The notes beneath the pieces were generated by a model. That model was not told where the DNA came from. It ran no database searches and was given only the letters and a program-made list of their open reading frames with translations. Made by a program: the position numbers and the translations under genes. From contig JARLHI010000029.1 of NCBI GenBank assembly GCA_031292355.1, positions 1 to 64,000 of the forward strand: a stretch of DNA of 64,000 bases, written 5' to 3'. The DNA is from Candidatus Obscuribacterales bacterium. GTDB taxonomy: Bacteria > Cyanobacteriota > Vampirovibrionia > Obscuribacterales > Obscuribacteraceae. This document shows positions 27,693 through 36,404 of this stretch, piece by piece; the first letter of the stretch is position 1, and each line of letters starts with the position of its first letter.

Positions 27693-28700
27693 GTGCTGCT
27701 TGGAATCGAAACGAGTTGTGATGAAACGGCCGCAGCAGTGGTTTTGAATGGCCGCAAAGTATTGTCGAGCAAGCTGTTTTCGCAAATTCAAGTGCATCAA
27801 GAATTCGGCGGAGTCGTGCCGGAAGTAGCTGCAAGAAAGCACGTGGAAATCCTCAATAGTATTGTTGAGGAAGCTCTTTCTGAAGCTGGCGTAAAGCCGT
27901 CTGATTTAAGTGGCATAGTTTGTACGGCTGGACCTGGCTTAATCGGCACATTGCTTGTGGGCCTCGCTGCAGCCAAGGCTTACGCCTGGGCCTGGGAACG
28001 TCCTTTTATTGCAGTCGATCATCTACTCTCTCATGTTTGCGCTAATTATATAGACACAGATCTGGAACCGCCTTTTGTGGCCTTGCTGGTTTCAGGCGGA
28101 CACACGCAGCTGCTGCATTTTGAAAATCATCGAACTTCAAAAATTCTTGGACAGACACTTGATGATGCAGCCGGAGAAGCGTTCGATAAAGTGGGACGAC
28201 TGCTTGGTTTGGAATATCCAGGTGGTCCCGTAATCGATCGACTAGCGCAGGTTGGTAATGCCAAAGCTTACGCTTTTCCTGAAGGTGTTGTCGATGGTTA
28301 CGATTTCAGTTTCAGTGGCTTAAAGACGGCTGTTTTAAGAGCAGTGGAAAAATCGATGGCACCATTACCAGTGGCGGACCTGGCCGCGTCTTTTCAGGCT
28401 GCCGTGGTAAGGGTTCTTGTCAAAAAAACGCTTAAAGCAGCTCAAGAACTGGATGTGCCGAGAATTGTGCTTGCCGGTGGTGTTGCTGCTAATCGACAGC
28501 TACGCGAGGAGCTCTCTCGTCAATCGTCGGTGCCGGTTTATATCCCTCAGCTTCGATATTGCACCGATAATGCGGCTATGGTTGCCGCCGCTGGTTTTTA
28601 TTTCAATGATGCTTCGCCTTACGAAGTGAATGCATATTCAAGGCAAAAACATCCCAAAACCCTTGCGCGTAAGTCGAAAGCAGCTCCAACTCAGCGTTGA
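27693..28700 (+). CDS. tsaD: tRNA N6-adenosine threonylcarbamoyltransferase
   Basis: TsaD transfers the threonylcarbamoyl group to A37 of ANN-decoding tRNAs, together with TsaB and TsaE. The product from GTG 27693 is 335 residues, the normal length. It begins VLLGIETSCDETAAAVV, has PEVAARKH and the metal-binding VDHLLSH (His-x3-His), the ATP-binding VSGGHTQL, GEAFDKVGRLLGL and PGGPVIDRLA. It ends with LAGGVAANRQLR and RYCTDNAAM. GTG 27693 has AGGTGA just upstream, which supports it over TTG 27597. It is single, with 250 bases to the next gene. Confidence 0.95.
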   Translation: MLLGIETSCDETAAAVVLNGRKVLSSKLFSQIQVHQEFGGVVPEVAARKHVEILNSIVEEALSEAGVKPSDLSGIVCTAGPGLIGTLLVGLAAAKAYAWAWERPFIAVDHLLSHVCANYIDTDLEPPFVALLVSGGHTQLLHFENHRTSKILGQTLDDAAGEAFDKVGRLLGLEYPGGPVIDRLAQVGNAKAYAFPEGVVDGYDFSFSGLKTAVLRAVEKSMAPLPVADLAASFQAAVVRVLVKKTLKAAQELDVPRIVLAGGVAANRQLREELSRQSSVPVYIPQLRYCTDNAAMVAAAGFYFNDASPYEVNAYSRQKHPKTLARKSKAAPTQR

Positions 28701-28950
28701 CTTGTCACAGTCGGTAAATTTGTCTGCACCAAAGTCTAGACTCAGATGGTCGTAAACACTATGGGGGAGTACCATATTATTATGGCAATTCCCTTAGCTC
28801 AATAGATATATGACCCAACACAACAGTTGAGCGTGATAGCATGGCCAATACTGCTTTAATGAAGTAGACCCGCCGGGTTCATAGCTTTTTTGAGCTTGAG
28901 ACGAGGCGTTTATTAGTAGCTTTCTCCGGTAGAAAATAGGTATCTCACCA

Positions 28951-29304
28951 ATGGTATTTCAGGATAAAGATCTGACGTGTCGCGATTGCAGCAAGACTTT
29001 TGTCTTCTCTGGAGGAGAACAGGAGTTTTTCAGCGCGAAGGGCTTGGTCAATGAGCCAAAGCGCTGTCCTAACTGCCGCATTTTAATGAGAGTGCAACGC
29101 AGCGGCGAGGATCCCAATCGGACAGCGGAAGTAGCTTGCGCCGAGTGTGGATCGCCAACGAGAGTGCCTTTTCAACCAAAGGGCTATCGTCCTGTCTATT
29201 GCAGCTATTGCTTCAGAACTAAGAAATTGGAAGGTCAAGGTGGCAAAGAAGCAGCAGAGCTGGAGCATAGCGCCGACGAAGAACAAAAACTTGCTGCCGG
29301 CTAA
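28951..29304 (+). CDS. Double zinc-ribbon protein (CxxC...CxxC)
   Basis: The 117-residue protein has two treble-clef/ribbon modules. The first has Cys pairs in CRDCSKTF and CPNCR, with F-S-x-G-E-Q-E-F-F between them. The second has CAECGSPTRVPF and YCSYCF. The family is often labelled 'zinc-ribbon domain containing' and is of unknown function, probably nucleic-acid or protein binding. The Cys spacing and the GEQEFF segment are typical. The C-terminal tail is acidic. ATG 28951 follows a purine-poor region, so the start is set mainly by the family motif. It is alone, with a large hairpin 31 bases after its stop. Confidence 0.7.
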   Translation: MVFQDKDLTCRDCSKTFVFSGGEQEFFSAKGLVNEPKRCPNCRILMRVQRSGEDPNRTAEVACAECGSPTRVPFQPKGYRPVYCSYCFRTKKLEGQGGKEAAELEHSADEEQKLAAG

Positions 29305-29335
29305 TTGCTGATTTGATCATTGTTGATGCCACCAC

Positions 29336-29384
29336 ATATGATACTGAAAGACCAGGTCGTCCTTGACCTGGTCTTTCATCATAT
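29336..29384 (+). terminator. Very stable hairpin in the zinc-ribbon/FHA intergenic gap
   Basis: GAAAGACCAGGTC (29346-29358) pairs perfectly with GACCTGGTCTTTC (29365-29377) around six bases. After a three-base bulge ATATGAT (29336-29342) pairs with ATCATAT (29378-29384). The 20-pair stem lacks a U-tract, so it may be a bidirectional or factor-dependent terminator or an RNA end-protector. The rest of the 29305-29689 gap shows no gene. Confidence 0.55.
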
Positions 29385-29689
29385 AGAGTGTATTGACTGG
29401 CCGGAGTGTGAGCTTTGGTGAAAGCTCCAGCGCCAAACTCGAAAGAGTTACGGATTCTTAAGCAATGCGTCTGTTTTCTTCAAAAATCAGTCAGCATTGC
29501 AGATTGAGATGAGATTGCCTTGTCTGTGCAGGTATGTCTTCGCAGTCAAGGGGTAAATAAGCAATAGAACACCGCTTGGGAATTTAATCTCGGGCATCTT
29601 CCCGTATAATAAAAACCACTCTTGGACGCAGCGTTCAAGAATAAGATCGTCAGCTAGATTACAGACGCCTCAATTTGTCTCGGGGACCA

Positions 29690-30142
29690 ATGACGGAAAA
29701 TACTGAACCATGTCCCAGCTGTGGGCGTCCAACGCCCTCCGGCACTCGTTGCATTTACTGCGCTACAGTGACCGACCTGGATTTAAAAAGTCTTCAGCTT
29801 GACTACTTGAAAGCAGGTGAAGGTTCTTCGCACGATAGCGAATTGCCAATGGCTGTCTCGGTAGTTGTTCAAAAAACCGGACAGAAGTTTCCGCTGCGTG
29901 ACAGTAAAGTCAAAATTGGTCGAGACCCATCGAACCAGGTGGTCATTCCCGATGATACTTTCGCGTCACGCCATCATGCTTGGATTACTTTCGAAGAAGG
30001 AGAATTCTGGCTGGAAGATCTGGGTTCAACCAATGGCACTTTGTTGAATGGCCATCCAGTTGTTAAAAGACAGGTTCTTTCGGCTGGTGATAAGGTCCGC
30101 GTAGGTCATACGGAAATGACCTTCGAAGTTGAAAAGAATTAG
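29690..30142 (+). CDS. Zinc-ribbon plus FHA domain protein
   Basis: About 150 residues. An N-terminal ribbon CPSCGRPTPSGTRCIYC is followed by an FHA domain with the expected pieces: KIGRDPSNQVVIPD, the Ser-Arg-His triad in FASRHHAWI, and LGSTNGTLLNG with the phosphothreonine-binding Asn. FHA domains read Thr phosphorylation from Ser/Thr kinases, and one such kinase is encoded at 58136-59959. ATG 29690 is preferred to TTG 29675, with CGGGGA five bases upstream. It precedes the helical protein at 30202 by 59 bases, likely in one transcript. Confidence 0.85.
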   Translation: MTENTEPCPSCGRPTPSGTRCIYCATVTDLDLKSLQLDYLKAGEGSSHDSELPMAVSVVVQKTGQKFPLRDSKVKIGRDPSNQVVIPDDTFASRHHAWITFEEGEFWLEDLGSTNGTLLNGHPVVKRQVLSAGDKVRVGHTEMTFEVEKN

Positions 30143-30201
30143 TTGCTGTTTAGTTCTGAACCTGTAATCTTAGTTTGTAGTCTGGAGAAAGTTAGAAACT
30201 C

Positions 30202-30993
30202 ATGTCTGATATAGGGTCGGGCGGCGCCAATCGTATCGAGCTCGAGAGCCAGATTTTGTGCTCCGCGCTACGTTTGAGCTGGGCTGACGACGACACCGAA
30301 GGCATCGTCAAATCAGCGCGAGAGCTTTATCAGTTATTTCCAGACTTGCTGCCGCCGCCAAAAACTGAAGCGAAAGACAGTCCGCAGAATTTGTACGAGA
30401 TGTTGAATATTCGCTGCGATGTGCCACAAAGCGCAGTTGTCGCCGGTTATTTTCGTGAAGCAAAGAAATTTTTGCGCGATCGTGACGTTCGCGAAAGCCG
30501 TCAGGACTATTACAAAATTCTGACCGCCGGTTTTACTCTAAGAAAACCAAGACTGAGATTGAGCCACGACCTGGTCGTGGTCAGGCAGATTTTGATCGAA
30601 CACAAAGTCATTCCCGACGATGGAACGCTCGAGCCAATTGCTGCTCCTGGCGAATTGGCGGCAGAAGACGCGCACCCACAAATGGCTCGTACCGTGCCGA
30701 TGGAAGAGAAGTTGCCGATGCTCGTCGAGCTTCTCAAGCACGCGCAAATTATTGGACCAGCAGAAGTACAGGCGCTAATAAACCAAAAGAATATTGCACC
30801 AGAGATTCCTATGCAGGAACTCATATTGAGTGCCGGTTATGTCACCGATAGCGAAATGAAATCGCTCTGGTTGGCTGAAAATTTGCTAAGCCAGGAGAAG
30901 ATCACCCTCGCTCAATTTGCCGTCGCTATGTACGACGAACGCACTCAGGGCGTGAAAATGGCGGAATCTTTGCAAGTTCGCGGCTGGCTATAG
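30202..30993 (+). CDS. Protein with degenerate J-domain-like segment and helical C-terminus
   Basis: The 263-residue protein has a segment near 60-120 (L-Y-E-M-L-N-I then SAVVAGYFREAKKFL) that resembles a DnaJ helix I-III layout but lacks the H-P-D motif. After this, two repeats of the form 'LVELLKHAQIIGPAEVQAL...' and 'LILSAGYVTDSEMKSLWLAENL' look like the winged N-terminal domain of GspE/PilB-type ATPases. No signal or membrane segment is present. ATG 30202 follows GGAGAAAG. It follows the FHA gene and probably is expressed with it. Role unknown; a signalling or assembly adaptor is possible. Confidence 0.55.
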   Translation: MSDIGSGGANRIELESQILCSALRLSWADDDTEGIVKSARELYQLFPDLLPPPKTEAKDSPQNLYEMLNIRCDVPQSAVVAGYFREAKKFLRDRDVRESRQDYYKILTAGFTLRKPRLRLSHDLVVVRQILIEHKVIPDDGTLEPIAAPGELAAEDAHPQMARTVPMEEKLPMLVELLKHAQIIGPAEVQALINQKNIAPEIPMQELILSAGYVTDSEMKSLWLAENLLSQEKITLAQFAVAMYDERTQGVKMAESLQVRGWL

Positions 30994-31142
30994 AGTTGCC
31001 ATTTAGGTTCCCTGCAGAAATTAGAAAAAGTAGTGATGTCAACCGGACAGTCGTCCGTTAATGTTACTATTTGCTGAGGTTTTGGAGTGCCAGGCATCGG
31101 ACGTCCGATTGCTACGCGCTGTGCGAAATCTTGGCGAAGACG

Positions 31143-32606
31143 ATGGAGTTAATTAAGCGCCCCCGTCATCAGATTCGGGCACAAGGACGCCAGGGCAGAC
31201 GCTCAAGCCGAGCTGTCGTTAGCTCGAGCACGGCTCCCCATCTTGCATCTGTAGGCCATGTGCCAGTGCAAACTGGTATTGCCTTGGTGAACGGCGGTCA
31301 AGACGCCGGTGAATTATTAGATTTTCTTTCGCAAACAGCCACCATTAGCGAAAAAGTATTGCTTGAAGGCGCTGTCGTGCCGGGCTTTGAAAAGAGTGTG
31401 CGGTCATCGGCCGCTATCAAGTCACTTACTTTCGATGGTGACCCTCATACAGTGGACCGCTTAAATGAGTTACTGGCCAGAAGTCGTGGACTTTCCTGGA
31501 GCGACAGCCAGACGAGTGCCTTCAGCGGTCTTGAAAGTGATAGCGCTATATTTGATATGGCAGGCAGTGGGCCGGCCTTTGGCGGCGTGCTCAAAGATTT
31601 GAACGATTGGTTGTCAGCCAAACACGCGGTTTTTGAAGATAGCGATAAAGCAGACAGTGACGGCTCAAGAACGCGAGAGCGAGATAATGATTCTGTGCTT
31701 GCTCTTACTAAAGCCTATCGAGCCGATTTTCTCTCATCGCCCACAAATTTCTCTTTCAGCACTCCCGCTTTTAGCTCAGACTATCTCGGCACCACAAACA
31801 AATATAGTTCGCAGATAAGCGATCAGACCGGCAAAGTGTCGATGTTTTTGCGCCCGCTTTTTCGTCAGAAAGCTAAACGTTCGTTTGCCACGCGCATTCT
31901 AAACAATGGTCGACGCTTTGAAAGCTATGACACGGGCGCCGTTCTGGAGAAAGACGAATTTGGTCGGGTCACTCAGATCCGGTCACGAAGTGGTGCCTCA
32001 ATCAGTATTTATTACGATCGCGACGGTAGCCCGGAAGGTTTCGTGCGCATTGACGAAAAAGGCAAAACACATTCGATTGCCGAATGCGACAGACAAGGTG
32101 TTGTCGTTCGTGACGAGCACGGCAGACCACGCGCGCAGGGTGATTCACTATCGGTTGATCAACGTGGATGCTTGAGCATTTGTCGATCGGATGGTCAGTT
32201 CTGGAGTGTCGATCTCGTTTACGGCCGCCACATAGAGCGACGTAGATTGTCTGATGAAGCCGGTTTATGGCATATTTTAACTGGCATATTTGCTGCCGAT
32301 GGATTTCGTATGGTTACACTTTTTCAAAAGGTGACTGAGTCTCCTCGAGACGTCGGCGTCGTTACTATTGAAGCCGCCAATCAGTGGTGGACGAATGCGC
32401 CGCTTGCCACTGGCAGTTTCCGTTTCTACGGTCGCGATGGGTCAGTGATTGAATTTATTTCAGAAGACGCTCTGACCAATCTACAACCCACGCACGTCTG
32501 GTCTCCGGGCACGCGACAGGTTGATGTCGTCTGGAAAGGACGACATCAAGCAGGCACGGCATGGGACTCTGTGCAAGAATACGTTTCGAGTTATCTGTCT
32601 CGTTGA
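31143..32606 (+). CDS. RHS/YD-like repeat protein, fragmentary type
   Basis: About 487 residues from ATG 31143; an in-frame TTG at 31071 would add 24. The N-terminal half is low-complexity and acidic/Ser-rich. From about residue 270 come repeated units of the YD/RHS kind: KDEFGRVTQIRSRSGASI, then YYDRDGSPEGFVRIDEKGK, and DEHGRPRAQGD. A second region near 440 has FRFYGRDGSVIEF. There is no clear signal peptide, and the protein is much shorter than full RHS toxins. Its end overlaps the track of the phosphomutase only if a false upstream start is used. It belongs to a group of three 'DG'-repeat proteins in this window. Confidence 0.55.
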   Translation: MELIKRPRHQIRAQGRQGRRSSRAVVSSSTAPHLASVGHVPVQTGIALVNGGQDAGELLDFLSQTATISEKVLLEGAVVPGFEKSVRSSAAIKSLTFDGDPHTVDRLNELLARSRGLSWSDSQTSAFSGLESDSAIFDMAGSGPAFGGVLKDLNDWLSAKHAVFEDSDKADSDGSRTRERDNDSVLALTKAYRADFLSSPTNFSFSTPAFSSDYLGTTNKYSSQISDQTGKVSMFLRPLFRQKAKRSFATRILNNGRRFESYDTGAVLEKDEFGRVTQIRSRSGASISIYYDRDGSPEGFVRIDEKGKTHSIAECDRQGVVVRDEHGRPRAQGDSLSVDQRGCLSICRSDGQFWSVDLVYGRHIERRRLSDEAGLWHILTGIFAADGFRMVTLFQKVTESPRDVGVVTIEAANQWWTNAPLATGSFRFYGRDGSVIEFISEDALTNLQPTHVWSPGTRQVDVVWKGRHQAGTAWDSVQEYVSSYLSR

Positions 32607-32625
32607 TTGGAGTATCGTTGTATAT

Positions 32626-34101
32626 ATGTCAGATGTAATCACGTTCGGCACGGATGGTTGGCGCGCAATTATCGCCGAAGATTTCACTTTTAAGAATGTC
32701 GAAAGAGCGGTTTACGCCATGGGCTGCTACATTCGTGAAACGTACTATCGCAACACATCTGCTCAGCCCCCCATTCTAATTGGCTATGACACTCGCTTTA
32801 TGGCTGATCGCTTCGCCATTCACGCGGCTCAAGTGCTTATGGACATGGGCATCAAAGTTAAGGTGACAAGTCGGGACGTGCCGACTCCAGCCATTGCCTG
32901 GGCGACTCAGTATGAGCCGACAGCAGGTGCATTGCAATTTACCGCGAGTCACAATCCGCCAGAATATTGCGGCTTGAAATATATTCCACACTTTGCAGGA
33001 CCTGCCACAAACGATATTACAAACCGCATCGTCAGCCATTTACGCGATATGCCTGCAGGCTACGAAGTGCCCAAACGCGAAGTCGAATATTTCGATCCAG
33101 CGCCACTATATCTGGCGGCACTCGAGCACATGGTCGATATGAAAAAAATCGGTGCTTCGAAACTGAAAGTCGGCTATGAAGCGCTTTATTCGACCAGTCG
33201 TGATTATTTGGATAAAGCAATTCAAGACTGCGGATTGCCTGTCACTGTGTTACACAACTGGCGTGATCCGCTATTTGGCGGCGGCATGCCCGAACCGAAA
33301 GCTAAATATCTCAAAGACTTGATGACTACAGTAAAAAAAGACAAGCTCGATGTTGGTCTTGCCACCGACGGTGATGCCGATCGTTTTTCTGTGATCGATG
33401 AAAAAGGCAATTTTTGTTCGCCCAATCAGTTGCTTTGTTTGTTGACCAGACATTTGGTCAAAAATCGCGGCATGAAAGGTGCGATTGTGCGTACTGTTTC
33501 AACGACGCATTTGCTCGATCGTATGGCTAAAAAATACAATCTGGAATTGCTTGAAACTCCAGTTGGTTTCAAATACATTGGTGAAATCATGCGTTCACAT
33601 GATGTCCTAATTGGTGGCGAAGAATCAGGTGGAGTCTCGGTTAAAGGTCATATTCCTGAAAAGGATGGTATTCTCGCCAATTTGTTGATTGTCGAAATGC
33701 TCGCCTTTGAAGGTAAGCCACTTTCGGCTATCTGGCAGGATGTGCTTGATGAAGCCGGCACCAATCCTGTTTATTTGCGTGATGATTTGCAATTGACACA
33801 TCGCACGCAAAAAGCTCTGATGCAGCGAATCACTGAAAAACCGCTGACCACTCTTGCTGGCGAAAAGGTCGTGCGCGAGGGACATAAAGATGGGCTCAAG
33901 CTTTATTTAGATGATGAATCATGGCTGCTTATTCGCCCAAGCGGTACTGAACCGCTCATTCGACTATACGCTGAAGGTGCTCCAGCTGCGCGTATGGAAA
34001 AGGTTATGGACGATTTCAAGAAACAGGTGGATGATATTCTCACCGAAGTCGATAGTGTTATGGACCGAGCCGACAAACCAGCGCTAAATGCTTTGATGTA
34101 A
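32626..34101 (+). CDS. Phosphoglucomutase/phosphomannomutase family protein
   Basis: The 491-residue enzyme interconverts hexose 1- and 6-phosphates, feeding glycogen and nucleotide-sugar synthesis. It has the phosphoserine loop TASHNPPEY (Ser108), the Mg-binding DGDADR near 245, the sugar-binding GGEESGG and the phosphate-binding RPSGTEP. The N-terminus FGTDGWRAIIAEDF is typical. A frame from 32521 adds 35 unlike residues overlapping the preceding gene, so ATG 32626 is used. Glucose versus mannose specificity cannot be settled by eye. The stop lies 51 bases before the FtsB-like gene, across a tandem repeat, in the same frame. Confidence 0.88.
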   Translation: MSDVITFGTDGWRAIIAEDFTFKNVERAVYAMGCYIRETYYRNTSAQPPILIGYDTRFMADRFAIHAAQVLMDMGIKVKVTSRDVPTPAIAWATQYEPTAGALQFTASHNPPEYCGLKYIPHFAGPATNDITNRIVSHLRDMPAGYEVPKREVEYFDPAPLYLAALEHMVDMKKIGASKLKVGYEALYSTSRDYLDKAIQDCGLPVTVLHNWRDPLFGGGMPEPKAKYLKDLMTTVKKDKLDVGLATDGDADRFSVIDEKGNFCSPNQLLCLLTRHLVKNRGMKGAIVRTVSTTHLLDRMAKKYNLELLETPVGFKYIGEIMRSHDVLIGGEESGGVSVKGHIPEKDGILANLLIVEMLAFEGKPLSAIWQDVLDEAGTNPVYLRDDLQLTHRTQKALMQRITEKPLTTLAGEKVVREGHKDGLKLYLDDESWLLIRPSGTEPLIRLYAEGAPAARMEKVMDDFKKQVDDILTEVDSVMDRADKPALNALM

Positions 34102-34103
34102 CG

Positions 34104-34151
34104 ACGAGACGAATCACGAGACGAGTTACGAGATGAGTTACGAGATGAGTT
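34104..34151 (+). repeat. Four tandem 12-base repeats before the FtsB-like gene
   Basis: Units at 34104-34115, 34116-34127, 34128-34139 and 34140-34151 have the form ACGAGAYGARTY, the last two being identical (ACGAGATGAGTT). The array fills the gap between the phosphomutase stop and the next ATG. Being 12 bases long, each unit keeps frame and would read R-D-E-L/S. It supplies purine-rich sequence that may serve as the ribosome-binding site. Confidence 0.85.
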
Positions 34152-34152
34152 A

Positions 34153-34482
34153 ATGGAAGACAAAAACCAGGACAAGTCAGAACAGCAAAAAAATAAGGGC
34201 ATGACCAAAAGAAGGGTTGTGCGCGAAGTTTTGATTCTTTCGGTCACCTGTCTGGCTTTGTACAATGCTGGTCGCGCTATTTGCGATTCGGTCAATCGAC
34301 AGTTTTTCCTGCATGATCAAGCGATTGCTCTCAAAAGAGGGCAGGCCCAGGCCGAGCAGGTTAATAAGGAATTGCGTGAGGGCTTGTCTAATTATCGTTC
34401 TTCTAAAGGAATCGAACGCCTAGCTCGTGAGCGTCTCAATCAAGCCGGACCAGACGAAGTGATCGTCCACATCGGTAAATAA
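34153..34482 (+). CDS. FtsB/DivIC-type septum formation initiator
   Basis: The 109-residue protein is a single-pass membrane protein. A basic cytoplasmic N-terminus is followed by a helix (about 25-43), a heptad-like coiled coil (about 50-85), and the conserved E-R-L-A-R-E-x-L motif as ERLARERLNQ near 87-96. FtsB/DivIC links FtsL and FtsQ/DivIB in the divisome. Length and order match. The ATG at 34153 is preceded by repeats carrying GAGATGAG, which can pair with 16S rRNA. It follows the mutase gene. Whether it is FtsB or DivIC by name depends on lineage. Confidence 0.8.
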   Translation: MEDKNQDKSEQQKNKGMTKRRVVREVLILSVTCLALYNAGRAICDSVNRQFFLHDQAIALKRGQAQAEQVNKELREGLSNYRSSKGIERLARERLNQAGPDEVIVHIGK

Positions 34483-34646
34483 CGCCTGAAAATTCCGATT
34501 TAATCTAACTTGACAATTTGATCACATTTATGCAAGATCTGTGAAAGTTTCGCGTGTAGAGTTATAGTTGACAACTGGCATTTATCCGCCGGGCTGTCAC
34601 TTACTAGACAAAAGCAGATGTGCACATCGATAGAGTCGATTAAAAG

Positions 34647-36401
34647 ATGGCAGACACAACTCCAGTCGTTGATAACGTGAAGAAGCCAAACGACGCGGTC
34701 ACTCCAAAGACCCCGGCTCCTGATGCGTCTGCGAAACTTGTCGATCAGGCTCACGATTTAATGAAGCAGACCCCTGCGGCTGCAACCGGAGCAGATCATC
34801 CTCAATCTACAGCAAAAGCTGCCGCAGTCGCAGAAGCACCTAAACCATCCGATGCGGCTCCAGCTAAATCCTGGCTCGATATACCTGGCGATTTATATTC
34901 TAGTTTTACGACGAACAAAGTGGCGACTCTGGTGGAGAAAGGATGGGACACCCTTTCGGATTCGGTTGCAAGCACTTACAAATCAATCATGGCTGATAGC
35001 AGCAATAAAACCACTCATGTGGATGCGAAGATGGGTGCCGATGGCAAGCCGGATTATTTTCAGTCGCAAGACATTAACGGTAAAAAGGAACTGAGTGCAG
35101 ATCAAGTTCGTTTGACTGACGCCAAAGGCGGCACCATCGTCAAGAATATAAAGACGGGCGAAATTACTTCGCAAAGTGCAGATGGCGAGGATGTCTACAC
35201 TCGCAAGCCAGACGGTACTGAAATTTACCGCAGCAAGAATATTGAATATTCCAAGACCAAAGACGGCAAATATCAGGTGCGTGACGAAAAAGGCGATGTT
35301 ACTGATGTGACGTCGCAGGGTGCAATTACTAAAATCGATGGACAGTTTAAAATCGCTCAGCGCATTACGACAATCGATGCAACGGCTGCCAAGCCAGAGG
35401 TCGGTCAGTTAGAAACGATGACAGACGGCCAGAGGTATATGGATAAAGCCGGCAACGTCGTCGTCGCTCGTCAAGATGGTGTCAGAGAAGTGACAACCAA
35501 AGATGGGCACCACTTCAGGATCGATCGGGAACACCATAAAGTTGAAATTGAGCAAAACGGTTCGTGGCGCGAACTGAATAAAAACGAACTGGAAAAATTT
35601 CATCAGTGCCACGAACGTGAAGAAGCTAATGGGCGCAAACATTTTCAATTCAACGGCGTCGACATCGACGCTAATGGAAAGGTAAATACCGCAGACAAAG
35701 TCACTCTTGGTGAAGCGACTCCTGGAGGAAAAATGGTTGCGCATGTGCCAACCACTGATGGTCAATCAGCTGTTGTGACAAACAATCCCGATCACACAAG
35801 CGATCTTGCCTTGCACGGTCATATTACTCATGTCAATCCTGATGATCCAACGCATCTGGTCCAGCGCTTTGCTGAAAATCCTGATGGCAGCCAGGGTGCA
35901 AGCGAGTTTAACTACAATTCGGTCGACAACAGTTTTGACACTAAGGATTTGCAATGGGATCAAGACGGTACGCATTTAGGCTGGAATGATTGCAACGTAG
36001 ATGGTGATGGCAATGTCAGCTATGCCAACGGACAGTCTGCATTCGCCGACGATGATGCCGAGCAAATTCAGTCGAGTGCTGTTGTAACGCAGCAAAGTTG
36101 TATGGAAGCAAGCAGCGCGGTATCTGATGTAGCTGGAAAACTTGGCTCACAGTCGGTTGATGCGGGCGATCTGGGGACGCTTAGTGCAGCGGCCGGCGAT
36201 CTCGACGCCGCATTAGCCAATGCCATGAGTTGTGAAAACTTTGGTGCAGCAGTAGCAATTACTCAGGCGAAAGCGAGTGTATATGCAGCCATAGAAGCAG
36301 TAACAAAACAGTTAGCGGTGAAAGAACAGGAAGATATGAAAAAGCAGGCCAGTGCAAACGCACCGGCCCTCAGTTTCTTACCTGATCTAACTTACGGCTA
36401 G
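34647..36401 (+). CDS. Large Asp/Gly/Lys repeat protein, unknown function
   Basis: The 584-residue protein has no signal peptide. An Ala/Pro/Lys-rich N-terminus (1-90) leads to a long series of short beta-like units with DG or KG turns, for example KMGADGKPDYFQSQDINGK, RLTDAKGGTIVKNIKTGE and DEKGDVTDVTSQGAI. These resemble RHS or MORN-like beta-repeats without a named match. A helical, Ala-rich C-terminal domain (about 470-575) follows. It is related in style, not clear homology, to the products at 31143 and 62586. ATG 34647 lacks a strong ribosome-binding site. Possibly a surface or effector-type protein. Confidence 0.6.
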   Translation: MADTTPVVDNVKKPNDAVTPKTPAPDASAKLVDQAHDLMKQTPAAATGADHPQSTAKAAAVAEAPKPSDAAPAKSWLDIPGDLYSSFTTNKVATLVEKGWDTLSDSVASTYKSIMADSSNKTTHVDAKMGADGKPDYFQSQDINGKKELSADQVRLTDAKGGTIVKNIKTGEITSQSADGEDVYTRKPDGTEIYRSKNIEYSKTKDGKYQVRDEKGDVTDVTSQGAITKIDGQFKIAQRITTIDATAAKPEVGQLETMTDGQRYMDKAGNVVVARQDGVREVTTKDGHHFRIDREHHKVEIEQNGSWRELNKNELEKFHQCHEREEANGRKHFQFNGVDIDANGKVNTADKVTLGEATPGGKMVAHVPTTDGQSAVVTNNPDHTSDLALHGHITHVNPDDPTHLVQRFAENPDGSQGASEFNYNSVDNSFDTKDLQWDQDGTHLGWNDCNVDGDGNVSYANGQSAFADDDAEQIQSSAVVTQQSCMEASSAVSDVAGKLGSQSVDAGDLGTLSAAAGDLDAALANAMSCENFGAAVAITQAKASVYAAIEAVTKQLAVKEQEDMKKQASANAPALSFLPDLTYG

Positions 36402-36404
36402 ATT

